This document shows, piece by piece, positions 9,391 to 17,524 of a stretch of 64,000 bases of DNA (the stretch's first letter is position 1; each line of letters starts with the position of its first letter). Both the position numbers and the translations under genes were made by a program. The notes below the pieces were generated by a model that made no database searches, was not told the DNA's origin, and worked only from the letters and a program-made list of their open reading frames with translations. Source of the DNA: Lachnospiraceae bacterium (lineage in GTDB: Bacteria; Bacillota; Clostridia; Lachnospirales; Lachnospiraceae); contig JAETRI010000007.1 in assembly GCA_021770245.1 (NCBI GenBank), positions 62,001 through 126,000 on the forward strand, given 5' to 3'.

Positions 9391-10353
9391 ATGAAAGTAG
9401 GATCAATGACAGTACCGCTTCAGGGGATGCCGCTTGCGGATGCCCTGAAGTATTTAAAGGAAATCGGTGTGGAGGCGGTGGAGATCGGTACGGGAGGATT
9501 CCCAGGCAATCATCATTGTAACCCCAAAGAGCTGCTTTGTGATAAGCAGAAGCAGAAGGAATTCCTGGCGTTGTTTCAGGAAACGGGAATGGAACTGAAT
9601 GCATTCAGCTGCCACGGAAACCCGATCCACCCGAACCGGGAGGTGGCAGAGAAGGCCCATGAGGAATTTGTGGATACCTGCCGTCTGGCTGCACAACTGG
9701 GTGTGAAAAAGGTGATCACCTTTTCCGGCTGCGCGGGAGACTGCCCGGATTCCAAATATCCCAACTGGGTTACCTGCCCGTGGCCGGAAGATTTCCTGCA
9801 TATCCTGGATTACCAGTGGAATGAATGCCTGCTTCCTTACTGGGAAAAAACGGGAGCGCTGGCCAGGGAATGCGGTGTGAAGGTGGCATTCGAGATGCAT
9901 CCGGGATTCCAGGTCTATAATACCGCATCCATGCTGCGTTTCAGAAAAGAACTGGGGGATACCTTCGGCGCCAATTTCGATCCTTCCCATCTGATCTGGC
10001 AGGGAAACGATATCGTAGCCTCCATCCGGGAACTGAAAGGGGCGATCTACCATTTTCATGCGAAGGATACCAAGGTGGATGCTATCAACACCGCCCGTAA
10101 GGGTGTGCTGGATACCCTGCCTTATAGCGAAGAACTGCAGCGTTCCTGGCTCTTTAGGACCGTCGGTTACGGCCAGGGACAGGAGTTCTGGAAAGACGTG
10201 ATTTCGGCCCTGCGGATGACGGGTTATGACGATATCATCAGCATCGAACACGAAGACAGCCTGATGTCCGTGGAAGAGGGACTGAAAAAGGCTGTGGCCA
10301 TGGTACGCGACGTGATCATCAAGGAACAGCCGGCCGCCATGTGGTGGGCATAA
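9391..10353 (+). CDS. sugar phosphate isomerase/epimerase (AP endonuclease 2-like TIM barrel)
   Basis: A 320-residue xylose isomerase-like TIM barrel. Metal-ligand-type motifs appear in the expected order: FEMHPGF, NFDPSHLIWQG, FHAKDTK and a C-terminal IEHED. ATG 9391 has GGGGAG five bases upstream, whereas the track start at 9346 runs through a GCGTGCC-AAA-GGCACGC hairpin. Proteins of this family isomerise or epimerise ketoses and inositols and often sit in sugar-acid or cyclitol catabolic operons, consistent with its neighbours. The exact reaction is unknown. Confidence 0.85.
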   Translation: MKVGSMTVPLQGMPLADALKYLKEIGVEAVEIGTGGFPGNHHCNPKELLCDKQKQKEFLALFQETGMELNAFSCHGNPIHPNREVAEKAHEEFVDTCRLAAQLGVKKVITFSGCAGDCPDSKYPNWVTCPWPEDFLHILDYQWNECLLPYWEKTGALARECGVKVAFEMHPGFQVYNTASMLRFRKELGDTFGANFDPSHLIWQGNDIVASIRELKGAIYHFHAKDTKVDAINTARKGVLDTLPYSEELQRSWLFRTVGYGQGQEFWKDVISALRMTGYDDIISIEHEDSLMSVEEGLKKAVAMVRDVIIKEQPAAMWWA

Positions 10354-10390
10354 ACAAAAAAGGCCTGAATCGGGCGGATGGAGATTTAAA

Positions 10391-10453
10391 GATTGAAAAT
10401 TGACATCTTCGATCTTCCTGATTTGTATGCGCGCCGGGGCGCGCGGATGGGAG
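10391..10453 (+). repeat. 67-bp-class hairpin leader repeat
   Basis: GATTGAA..-type first hairpin, CTTCCTGATTTG, then GCGCGC-CGGG-GCGCGC and GGATGGGAGC, giving the ribosome site for the gene at 10459. CTTCC can pair with GGGAG through one G-U wobble, the variant expected if this pairing matters. Confidence 0.8.
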
Positions 10454-10458
10454 CAATA

Positions 10459-11211
10459 ATGAAGATTGGATATGCGATGTATTCGGCACGGGATCTGACG
10501 ACCGACCCTGCCTCTATGAGAAAGGTTCTGAAGGCACTTTCGGAAATGGGATATGAAGGGGTTGAATTTTTTCTGTACAACGGTACGGATGCTTCGGAGC
10601 TGAGGGCCATGCTGGGGGAATATTCCCTTACGGCGATCGGAACCCATGTGCATAAGCCCCGCTGGGATGCGGATACACAGGGGGAAATCGCTTACGCACA
10701 GCAGGCGGGAATCCCGTATCTGGTGTACCCCTGGATAGAACCTGCCCTGCGGAATGAGACATTTTATCAAAGCCTTCCTAAAATACTGAAGGACCTGTCC
10801 GCATTATGTGAAGAAAAGGGTATTCATCTTCAATATCATAATCATGATTTTGAATTTGAAAAGCTGGCCGGGGAACCGGTATTGGACTATCTGATGGGCA
10901 GGGAGGATTCTTTCACCCTGGAACTGGATACCTTCTGGGCCCGGTATGCCGGAGCGGATGCCGTGGCTTACATGAAGAAATACGGCAGCAGGATCCCCAT
11001 GATTCATGTCAAGGATTATCTGGGAGAGAAGGATGGGGGAATGGCCTTTACGGCGATCGGCACCGGGAAGATGGACAATACGGAGGTGATCAGAGCGGCC
11101 AGGGAACAGGGAAAGGAATGGCTGATCGTGGAGCTGGATAACAGCCCGCTGGATCCTCTGGAGAGCGCACGGATCAGCATAGAGGCAATTCGGAGGATTC
11201 TGAGCCAATAA
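10459..11211 (+). CDS. sugar phosphate isomerase/epimerase (IolE/TIM barrel type)
   Basis: A 250-residue TIM-barrel protein of the same Pfam group as the preceding gene but shorter and only distantly similar. The motifs HNHDFEFEKL, a metal-site aspartate in LELDTFWARY, MIHVKDY and VELDNSP follow the usual order of the family. The track begins at a TTG (10393) that lies in the repeat; ATG 10459 has GGGAG five bases upstream. It is the last gene of the putative catabolic run and is followed by a stem-loop with a U tract. Confidence 0.85.
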   Translation: MKIGYAMYSARDLTTDPASMRKVLKALSEMGYEGVEFFLYNGTDASELRAMLGEYSLTAIGTHVHKPRWDADTQGEIAYAQQAGIPYLVYPWIEPALRNETFYQSLPKILKDLSALCEEKGIHLQYHNHDFEFEKLAGEPVLDYLMGREDSFTLELDTFWARYAGADAVAYMKKYGSRIPMIHVKDYLGEKDGGMAFTAIGTGKMDNTEVIRAAREQGKEWLIVELDNSPLDPLESARISIEAIRRILSQ

Positions 11212-11408
11212 ACCATGCACCATGCCTGACGCGGCCGTCTTAAGGCCATGGCCGCTCAGCCCCGGATGCTTTCAGGACGGCAGCCGGGAACGGCATGCCC
11301 GCCGTCCTGAGGAGCCTCAGGCAGGTGGGCATCAAGAGAGGCCGGATACGCTTCCTTCTTAATCGTACCCGGCGGACATATGAAAAGAAGCAGATATGAT
11401 ATAGAAAG

Positions 11409-11450
11409 AAATGGCGCAGCCCCTGGACCGAAGGAGCCGCGTCATTTTTT
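11409..11450 (+). terminator. intrinsic terminator after the isomerase operon
   Basis: AAATGGCGC pairs with GCGTCATTT (one G-U) and runs into six T residues. It lies in the 457-bp gene-free interval 11212-11668, which also holds a 9-bp TCAGGACGG/CCGTCCTGA hairpin at 11272-11310 and the palindrome fragment at 11477. No open reading frame in that interval looks real. Confidence 0.7.
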
Positions 11451-11476
11451 GATGGATTAAAAACGGGGCCTTTGCG

Positions 11477-11506
11477 GCCGCAGGGCCATTCATGCGTTTA
11501 GCGTGG
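11477..11506. repeat. solo end fragment of the large palindromic element
   Basis: Thirty bases containing GCAGGGCCATTCATGCGTTT match the right end of the palindrome at 54433-54642 exactly; the rest of the element is missing here, consistent with a decayed insertion. Confidence 0.75.
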
Positions 11507-11668
11507 GTACAGGCCTTCCTTCCGGCTCCGTAAAGTTTGTATACAAACATTGAAAACCATAGAGCTTTGTGATAGGATAAGGATTGAAAATCATGGAAGA
11601 GTGTGCTCCGGAAGCCCTGCGGGCGTCCCGGATGCCGAAAACGGAATGAAAAGGGCACGTAAAAGCGG

Positions 11669-12718
11669 ATGAAGACCCGATATGAAGTGATCGACGGCAG
11701 CAGCCGGGACGAAGAAAGGATAGGAAGGGCAGGGAAGATCCTGAAGGCAGGCGGATTGGTGGCCTTTCCCACGGAAACGGTTTACGGCCTGGGAGGGGAT
11801 GCGTTGAATCCGGCTTCGTCGCGGAAAATCTATGCCGCAAAGGGGAGGCCTTCGGACAACCCTCTGATCGTCCACATCTGCCGTTGGGAAGACATCCACA
11901 CCATTGCGGAGGACCTTCGGGGAACGGCAAAGCGGCTGGCGGATGCATTCTGGCCCGGGCCGCTGACGATGATCCTGCCGAAGAAGGAAATCGTTCCGCC
12001 GGAAACCACGGGCGGGCTTCCCACGGTGGCGGTGCGTTTCCCCTCTCATCCCGTGGCGCAGCGTCTGATCGAGGCCGCCGGGGGATATGTGGCGGCGCCC
12101 AGCGCCAATGCCTCGGGCAGGCCGAGCCCCACGACGGCCCGGTATGTGGCGGAGGACATGGACGGAAGAATCGATATGATCCTGGACGGAGGGGAAGTGG
12201 GAATCGGGCTGGAGTCCACGATCGTGGATCTGAGCGGCGAAGAACCGATGATCCTGCGGCCGGGTTATGTGACGCAGGAAATGCTGGAGCAGGTGCTGGA
12301 CGGCGTGCGCGTGGACGAAACCATCCTGAACGGGAAATCGCCCGAAAGGCCCAAGGCGCCCGGCATGAAATACCGGCATTACGCCCCCAGGGGGGAACTG
12401 TCGGTGGTGGAAGGGGATGCCTCCCGGGTGCGGGAGACGATCGTACGGATGTGCGCTGCGGCGGAGGCGGCGGGAAAGAAGACCGGCGTCATAGCCACGG
12501 ACGAATCGGCAGGAGCCTATCGGGCGGACAGCGTGAAAAGCGTGGGAAGCCGGGGGGATGAGGCGGCGATCGCCCACAGCCTGTACCGGATTCTGCGGGA
12601 ATTCGACGAGGAAGGGGTGGACGTGATCTATTCGGAAGCCTTTTCCAGCCGAGGGATGGGACAGGCGATTATGAACCGGCTTCTGAAGGCGGCGGGGCAT
12701 CATGTGATCGAGGTATAG
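11669..12718 (+). CDS. L-threonylcarbamoyladenylate synthase, Sua5-type two-domain
   Basis: Makes threonylcarbamoyl-AMP from threonine, bicarbonate and ATP for the t6A modification of tRNA. The YrdC domain (residues 1-200) has FPTETVYGLG, the substrate-binding KGRPSDNPL and PSANASGRPSPT. A C-terminal Sua5 domain begins after the linker PGMKYRHYAP, so at 349 residues it is the long Sua5 form rather than the short TsaC. It heads a group with rpiB, upp and dCMP deaminase, an order common in Clostridia. The ribosome site is weak (AAAAGGG about 16 bases upstream), so the start is likely but not certain. Confidence 0.93.
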   Translation: MKTRYEVIDGSSRDEERIGRAGKILKAGGLVAFPTETVYGLGGDALNPASSRKIYAAKGRPSDNPLIVHICRWEDIHTIAEDLRGTAKRLADAFWPGPLTMILPKKEIVPPETTGGLPTVAVRFPSHPVAQRLIEAAGGYVAAPSANASGRPSPTTARYVAEDMDGRIDMILDGGEVGIGLESTIVDLSGEEPMILRPGYVTQEMLEQVLDGVRVDETILNGKSPERPKAPGMKYRHYAPRGELSVVEGDASRVRETIVRMCAAAEAAGKKTGVIATDESAGAYRADSVKSVGSRGDEAAIAHSLYRILREFDEEGVDVIYSEAFSSRGMGQAIMNRLLKAAGHHVIEV

Positions 12719-12788
12719 GTTGAAAAATAAGCCCGATGGCTTATTTTTCAGCTGCCATTTGTGCCGTCTGCGGCGGCGGAACGGGAGG
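12718..12788 (+). repeat. hairpin leader repeat before rpiB
   Basis: GTTGAAAAATAAGCC/GGCTTATTTTTCA hairpin as in the 664 and 56449 copies, then CATTTG, a GCCG-TCTG-CGGC hairpin and GGGAGG. It begins two bases before the end of the preceding gene's downstream boundary and ends in the rpiB ribosome site. Confidence 0.75.
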
Positions 12789-12792
12789 GATG

Positions 12793-13230
12793 ATGAAAAT
12801 AGCGTTGGGAAGCGACCATGGCGGATATGAACTGAAACAGGAGGTGATCCGGTATCTGGATAAAAAAGGGATCGAATGGGAGGATTACGGATGCTGCAGC
12901 CGGGAATCCTGCGATTATCCCGAATTCGGAAGAGCGGCCGCCAAGGCGGTTGCTGCGGGGAAGTGCGATAGGGGAATCGTGATCTGTACCACGGGAATCG
13001 GGATTTCCATGGTGGCCAATAAGGTTCCGAAGATCCGGTGCGCGGTTTGCGCCGATACGGTGAGCGCCAGGCTCACCCGGGAGCATAACGATGCCAACAT
13101 GCTGGCCATGGGGGCCGGGATAATCGGGAAGAACCTGGCGCTTTCCATCGTGGAAACATTTCTTGATACCCCTTTTTCCAGAGAGGAAAAGCATGCACGC
13201 AGGATACGTGCCATCGAAGAGGAAGCTTAA
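12793..13230 (+). CDS. rpiB: ribose 5-phosphate isomerase B
   Basis: Interconverts ribose 5-phosphate and ribulose 5-phosphate in the pentose phosphate pathway. The 145-residue protein has the family's [10 protein letters not shown] start, the CTTGIGISM active-site segment and the [12 protein letters not shown] motif. Two ATGs are adjacent (12790 and 12793); 12793 fits the GGGAGG spacing better. The protein ends 31 bases before upp, and pairing with upp supports supply of ribose phosphate for nucleotide salvage. Related RpiB/LacAB isomerases act on other sugar phosphates, so the substrate is inferred from the family. Confidence 0.92.
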   Translation: MKIALGSDHGGYELKQEVIRYLDKKGIEWEDYGCCSRESCDYPEFGRAAAKAVAAGKCDRGIVICTTGIGISMVANKVPKIRCAVCADTVSARLTREHNDANMLAMGAGIIGKNLALSIVETFLDTPFSREEKHARRIRAIEEEA

Positions 13231-13261
13231 GGCAGGAGACCGCAAAAGGAGGGAAAGTACT

Positions 13262-13891
13262 ATGGCAAAGACAGTGATTATGGATCATCCGTTGATCCAG
13301 CACAAAATCGGTTACATCAGACGGATCGAAACGGGAACGAAGGACTTCCGCCAGACCATCGGGGAGATTGCGATGCTCATCTGCTACGAGGCGACGAGAA
13401 ACCTGCCTCTTACGGACGTGGAAATCACAACGCCCATCTGCAAGGCTACGGCGAAGGAGCTGAAGGGAAAGAAAATGGCGGTGGTCCCTATCCTCCGGGC
13501 CGGGATCGGCATGGTGGACGGGGTATTGGAGCTGATCCCTGCGGCTAAGGTGGGGCATATCGGCCTGTATCGGGATCCGCAGACCCTGGAGCCGGTAGAA
13601 TACTATTGCAAGCTGCCGGCCGACTGCGCGGAGCGGGAGGTCTTCGTGGTGGATCCCATGCTGGCCACCGGCGGCTCTTCCGTGGCGGCCATCCGGATGC
13701 TGAAGGAAAAGGGATGCAGGAAGATCCATTTCATGTGTATCATTGCGGCGCCGGAGGGGATTGCCAGGATGCAGAAAGAACACCCGGATGTGGATCTGTA
13801 TGTGGGGGCCCTGGACGAGAAGCTGAACGACCACGGCTATATCGTGCCCGGCCTGGGAGATGCGGGAGACCGGATTTTCGGGACAAAATAA
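13262..13891 (+). CDS. upp: uracil phosphoribosyltransferase
   Basis: Salvages uracil to UMP using PRPP. It has 209 residues, the standard length; the track start adds 33 residues read from rpiB. The PRPP loop is [10 protein letters not shown] (about residues 131-140) and the C-terminal uracil-binding [13 protein letters not shown] is intact. AAAGGAGGG lies upstream of ATG 13262. It is probably co-transcribed with rpiB and the downstream deaminase, which feeds the same pyrimidine pool. Confidence 0.97.
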   Translation: MAKTVIMDHPLIQHKIGYIRRIETGTKDFRQTIGEIAMLICYEATRNLPLTDVEITTPICKATAKELKGKKMAVVPILRAGIGMVDGVLELIPAAKVGHIGLYRDPQTLEPVEYYCKLPADCAEREVFVVDPMLATGGSSVAAIRMLKEKGCRKIHFMCIIAAPEGIARMQKEHPDVDLYVGALDEKLNDHGYIVPGLGDAGDRIFGTK

Positions 13892-14008
13892 AGGGAAGCG
13901 GGCCGCGGCTTTGCTGCAAAACGGCCTGTGATCGTTTGGCAATCGGGAATGGATGCCGGGTAACCCGGAAGCGTTGCCTTATGCAGGAAAATTCCCTCTG
14001 AATGGAGA

Positions 14009-14039
14009 GCCGCCTTAAGGCGGCAGAACGGCGGTTGGA
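14009..14039 (+). promoter_or_regulatory. GCCGCC-hairpin leader before dCMP deaminase
   Basis: GCCGCC-TTAA-GGCGGC followed by AGAACGGCGGTTGGA and the ATG. Similar GCCGCC hairpins with GGCGGC(A/G)GAATG lie before dnaK, ruvX and the PilM/PilN gene. Confidence 0.55.
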
Positions 14040-14519
14040 ATGAAGAGAGAGGATTATATATCCTGGGACGAATATTTTATGGGGGTGGCCAAGCTGTCCG
14101 GCCTTCGGTCAAAGGATCCCAGCACCCAGGTAGGGGCATGCATTGTCAGCAGCGATAACAAGATCCTTTCCATGGGATATAACGGTTTCCCGATGGGATG
14201 CTCGGACGATGTTTTTCCCTGGGAAAAGACCGGAGAGGAAGAGGATACCAAATACCCTTACGTGACACACAGCGAGCTGAACGCCATCCTGAATTACCGG
14301 GGAGGAAGCCTGGCCGGGGCGCGCCTGTACGTGTCGCTGTTTCCCTGCAACGAATGCGCCAAGGCCATTATTCAAAGCGGCATCAAGGAGATCGTCTATG
14401 GATGCGACAAATATGCGCAGCAGATGTCCGTGCGCACGTCCAAAAGGATGCTGGATGCGGCGGGGGTGGCATACCGCAGATATGAACCGACGGGGCGCGT
14501 GGTGACGATGGAGCTGTAG
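14040..14519 (+). CDS. dCMP deaminase (ComEB-like)
   Basis: Deaminates dCMP to dUMP, the precursor for dTMP. The 159-residue cytidine deaminase-fold protein shows both zinc motifs: THSELNAIL with the catalytic glutamate and PCNECAKAI with two cysteine ligands. The ribosome site is weak, and the leader is a GCCGCC hairpin. It is the fourth gene of the tsaC-rpiB-upp group. Confidence 0.92.
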   Translation: MKREDYISWDEYFMGVAKLSGLRSKDPSTQVGACIVSSDNKILSMGYNGFPMGCSDDVFPWEKTGEEEDTKYPYVTHSELNAILNYRGGSLAGARLYVSLFPCNECAKAIIQSGIKEIVYGCDKYAQQMSVRTSKRMLDAAGVAYRRYEPTGRVVTMEL

Positions 14520-14615
14520 AAGCCCGCCGTGAAAACTTCGATTCCCCGTTCCGGGCCGGAGCGGGCAGGCAGGAACGAGCAGACGGGAAACCACATACGC
14601 GCTTTCCCGCCGCGC

Positions 14616-14640
14616 TGCCGCAAAGGACGCGGCATGGAGG
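14616..14640 (+). promoter_or_regulatory. TGCCGC-hairpin cassette shared with the oppC leader
   Basis: TGCCGCAAAGGACGCGGCAT followed by GGAGG is identical to 788-812 and to the end of the 56449 module. The following gene has a further AAAGGAG nearer its ATG. Confidence 0.65.
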
Positions 14641-14656
14641 TTAAAGGAGAAACCGG

Positions 14657-15817
14657 ATGAGGATGACGGTGTGGCGCAGGCTCATTGCCGTTTTGCTGGC
14701 TCTGGGAATGGTTACGGTTCCCCATATCAATATTGACGCTACTTCGGAGACCAGGAAGAAGCTGGAGGAGGCGAAGCAGCTACGGAATGCAACGGAAGAC
14801 CAAAAGGACCAGCGGGAAGAGAATATCGATAACATGGAGGCCGCTCAGACGGGCCTGCGCGGAGAACTGGCAAACCTGAACGAACAGCTCGCGGCGGTGA
14901 GCGAAAACCTGGAACGGATAGAGAACAACATCCTCGAAAAGAACGAGGAGATCCTAAAAACCCAGGAGGAGCTGCGGCAGGCCAGGGAGACGGAGGAGTG
15001 GCAGTATACCTGTCTGAAAAAAAGGATTCAGTATACCTATGAGAAAAGCGGCCACCTGTATCTGGAAGCGCTGTTTTCTTCCCTGTCCTTCGGCGACTTT
15101 CTGAATATGTCGGAATATTTTGAACAGCTGGCGGAGTACGACCAGGAGATGCTGGCCAGCTATAAAAAGGCCAGGCGGGATGTGGAAGAGGCGGAAGCCA
15201 GGCTGGAAGAAGAAAAAGCGGATCTGGAGGAGATGAAAGCGGACGCGGAGGCGGAACATGAAAAGTTCTCCGGCCTGATCGATCGGACGAAGGGAAACAT
15301 ATCCGCCTATTCCAACCAGATTGCCAGCGCGGAGGCGGAGGTGGATATTCTGGAGGCCCAGATCGCCGCCCAGAACGAGAATATCGCGGCGCTGCAGAAA
15401 CAGCTGGAGGAGGAAATCGCCAAATCGCGTCTGGCGGCCCAGTCCAGCTGGAGAGATATTTCGGAGGTTACTTTTACGGAGGACGACCGATATCTGCTGG
15501 CAAATCTGATTTACTGTGAAGCGGGCGGAGAGCCTTATGAAGGCCAGGTGGCGGTGGGGGCGGTCGTCATCAACCGCGTCCTCAGTTCGGTCTATCCCAA
15601 CAGCCTGTCCGGCGTGATCTATCAAAACCGCCAGTTCGAGCCGGTTTCCACGGGCCGTCTCGCTTTGGCCCTGGCAGAGAACCGGGCCACGGCCAGGTGC
15701 TACCAGGCGGCGGATGAGGCCATGAGCGGGGTGACGAACGTGGGGAACTGCGTGTATTTCAGGACGCCGATCCCGGGCCTGGAGGGGATCCGCATCGGAG
15801 GGCACGTCTTTTATTAA
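14657..15817 (+). CDS. secreted coiled-coil cell-wall hydrolase (SleB-type Hydrolase_2)
   Basis: Exported peptidoglycan hydrolase, 386 residues. A signal peptide (about residues 1-29) is followed by a long charged coiled coil (about 30-260) like the N-terminal region of PcsB/CwlO proteins, then a SleB-like Hydrolase_2 domain from about residue 275 (LLANLIYCEAGGEPYEGQVAVGAVVINRV to the end), in which the glutamate of YCEAGGEP is the likely catalytic acid. The coiled coil suggests control by an FtsEX-like or other membrane partner, though none is encoded nearby. Similar proteins act in spore cortex lysis or daughter-cell separation. Confidence 0.88.
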   Translation: MRMTVWRRLIAVLLALGMVTVPHINIDATSETRKKLEEAKQLRNATEDQKDQREENIDNMEAAQTGLRGELANLNEQLAAVSENLERIENNILEKNEEILKTQEELRQARETEEWQYTCLKKRIQYTYEKSGHLYLEALFSSLSFGDFLNMSEYFEQLAEYDQEMLASYKKARRDVEEAEARLEEEKADLEEMKADAEAEHEKFSGLIDRTKGNISAYSNQIASAEAEVDILEAQIAAQNENIAALQKQLEEEIAKSRLAAQSSWRDISEVTFTEDDRYLLANLIYCEAGGEPYEGQVAVGAVVINRVLSSVYPNSLSGVIYQNRQFEPVSTGRLALALAENRATARCYQAADEAMSGVTNVGNCVYFRTPIPGLEGIRIGGHVFY

Positions 15818-15905
15818 ATCCGGCGGCGCGAGGAAACATTTCCGCAATCCGGGCCGGGAAGCGCAGCCGCCTGGCCCGGCGGGGCCAGCCGAAGGCGATG
15901 GCCGT

Positions 15906-16442
15906 TCAGCCCCGGTTCTGCCGGGCCTGTCCGCAAAGCGCCTGCTGGGCGGAAGACAAAACGCCTGCCTGAAAACCGTCCATGGGGGCGGAAAGTTCCG
16001 CCAGCCTGCCGCCGTAGATCTGCGTTAAGAGATGATCCAGAGAGCGCAGGGCGGATCTCAGGAGCGCCTGGGAAAGCAGGCCCTGTTCCAGCGCATCGGA
16101 AATCTCGCTCAGATCCACCACCTTCACGAAGCCGTCCGGATAGATAATAACGTCGGCCAGCAGGTCGGTGGCGATGAGGGAATTGTCCTCCGGATTAAAA
16201 TCGCAGGAAATAATATCGCAGTAATGATAGAGGAGCCGTCCGTCCGGGGCGTAAAACCGGCTGATCTTATAGCCCCTTTTCAGATAATAACAGGAGAACC
16301 CGTGATCCAGATCCTTTCTGGGCCGAAGCGCCCTCCAGCCGGTCACCAGGATATCGGGATCGTGCCTGAGAATCACATCGTCCTTTAACAGGATACATTC
16401 ATCCGGAATCAGACGTCTACGATATAGAACGGGATCGCTCAT
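15906..16442 (-). CDS. DUF402 family protein
   Basis: A 178-residue protein of the DUF402/FomD-like family, some of which are nucleoside phosphate phosphohydrolases. The core HYCDIISCDFNPEDNSLIATDLLADVIIYPDGFVKVVDLSE contains the acidic metal-binding residues of the family. The track extends 56 residues too far upstream; ATG 16442 has GGGAG seven bases before it within a hairpin-CAGAAGGGAGC cassette. It is alone on the minus strand, convergent with the cell-wall hydrolase and divergent from the atp operon, with its own promoter. Confidence 0.85.
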   Translation of the reverse strand: MSDPVLYRRRLIPDECILLKDDVILRHDPDILVTGWRALRPRKDLDHGFSCYYLKRGYKISRFYAPDGRLLYHYCDIISCDFNPEDNSLIATDLLADVIIYPDGFVKVVDLSEISDALEQGLLSQALLRSALRSLDHLLTQIYGGRLAELSAPMDGFQAGVLSSAQQALCGQARQNRG

Positions 16443-16445
16443 AAT

Positions 16446-16475
16446 GTGCTCCCTTCTGCGCGCCTCGGCGCACGC
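16446..16475 (-). promoter_or_regulatory. hairpin-Shine-Dalgarno cassette before the DUF402 gene
   Basis: Read on the minus strand: GCGTGCGCC-GA-GGCGCGC then AGAAGGGAGC and the ATG. An upstream CCCT can pair with AGGG, masking part of the ribosome site. Its orientation follows the gene. Confidence 0.6.
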
Positions 16476-16592
16476 TTTGCCAGGGCGGGATCGCACCCTT
16501 TTTGGTTTCCTTTTGCAAATCCTCTTCCCGCATTTCCCGAACCGGAGAAACAAAAACGATCCCCATATCCGGCTTCTGTGTGTATTGCATTC

Positions 16593-16621
16593 AGTATAGG
16601 CTATAACCATCGTTTATTCAA
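16593..16621 (-). promoter_or_regulatory. sigma-A-type promoter for the DUF402 gene
   Basis: On the minus strand TTGAAT, 17-base spacer, TATACT. It would give a leader of about 145 bases that includes the hairpin cassette. Confidence 0.65.
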
Positions 16622-16675
16622 CCGTAAAATCGGCCTGTCCCCGAATTTTTTAACCGTGTCGGCGAAGGGGGCAGC

Positions 16676-16736
16676 GTGAAATCGAAGATTTCACGATCCT
16701 GATTTGCCTGCCCGCCAAAACGGGCGGCCCGAACTT
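16676..16736 (+). repeat. remnant of the hairpin leader repeat upstream of the atp promoter
   Basis: GTGAAATC-GAA-GATTTCAC, then CCTGATTTG and CCCGCC-AAAA-GGGCGG, the same hairpin1 / CCTGATTTG / hairpin2 order as the 67-bp repeats but with no ribosome site. It lies in the 433-bp gene-free interval 16443-16875 with two divergent promoters; nothing else was recognised there. Confidence 0.6.
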
Positions 16737-16778
16737 ATCCGTACAGAAAAAAGTACAAGGAAAGAACGATTGTTTCGG

Positions 16779-16807
16779 TAGACAAAAACCCGAAAACTGG
16801 TTATAAT
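16779..16807 (+). promoter_or_regulatory. promoter of the atp operon
   Basis: TAGACA, 17-base spacer, perfect TATAAT, about 68 bases before the first gene of the ATP synthase operon. Confidence 0.8.
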
Positions 16808-16875
16808 CATAACTGGGCATTTTTTGCCGGAAAATAGACAGAAAGACTATATACCGTGAACGGAGGATAAGGCCG

Positions 16876-17133
16876 ATGAAACCGGACAAGAATGTATTCC
16901 GTTATCTGACGCTGATCTCACAGTTCGGCATCTATATGCTGGTCCCGATTTTCCTGTGCTCCTTTGCAGGGATTTTCCTGGACGAAAAGCTGGGGACATC
17001 CTTCTGGATGGTCCTTCTGTTCTTTGTCGGAGCCTTGGCAGGGTTCCGGAATATCTATGTATTGTCGTGTAAGCTGACCGGAAAGAAGGGAAATGGCCGC
17101 CGTTATGAAAAACCTTCTGGAAAAGATAAATGA
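16876..17133 (+). CDS. AtpZ/AtpI-like small membrane protein
   Basis: An 85-residue protein with two membrane segments (about 12-35 and 45-68) and a short basic tail, matching the small ATPase_gene1 (AtpZ) family that begins many atp operons and is thought to assist c-ring assembly or Mg/Ca import. GGAGG lies ten bases before the ATG. The last 41 bases overlap the next gene in another frame. Confidence 0.75.
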   Translation: MKPDKNVFRYLTLISQFGIYMLVPIFLCSFAGIFLDEKLGTSFWMVLLFFVGALAGFRNIYVLSCKLTGKKGNGRRYEKPSGKDK

Positions 17134-17524
17134 AACGGTGAAGGAAATGTGGGCCGGTATGTTCCTGTGGGGACTTGTCTGCCAGACGGTGCCGGTATGG
17201 TTTATAGAAGACAGGATGGGATACAGCCTGGGGCTCTGGATCGGCGTTGCGCTGGCCGGGGCTGCAGCTTATCATATGTGGTGGGCCCTGGATAAAGGGC
17301 TGGATGATGAAGGGACTGCGCAGGGGTATATCAGGAAACAGGGACTGATACGATATGGCGTGATCGTTGCGGCCTTTGGGATTCTGATGTTCACGGATGT
17401 GGCGGACCCCCTGGCCGCTTTCCTCGGTATCATGGGATTGAAGGCCGGGGCGTACTTACAGCCGTTCCTTCACAAAAGATTTCATCACGGAGAAAATGAA
17501 GCCAAGAAGGAGGTGAAACTATGA
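17093..17524 (+). CDS. ATP synthase subunit I-like membrane protein
   Basis: A 143-residue protein with about four hydrophobic segments and a charged, histidine-containing C-terminus, located where AtpI is found in clostridial atp operons. Sequence alone gives only weak resemblance to AtpI. The start could be 17093 or 17105; the ribosome site (AAGGG) fits neither well. Its stop overlaps the atpB ATG (ATGA), suggesting coupling. Confidence 0.65.
   Translation: MAAVMKNLLEKINETVKEMWAGMFLWGLVCQTVPVWFIEDRMGYSLGLWIGVALAGAAAYHMWWALDKGLDDEGTAQGYIRKQGLIRYGVIVAAFGILMFTDVADPLAAFLGIMGLKAGAYLQPFLHKRFHHGENEAKKEVKL

Noticed and set aside
16650-16889. 79-residue minus-strand ORF over the atp promoter
   Set aside because: Covers a convincing promoter and hairpin remnant; no ribosome site or similarity.
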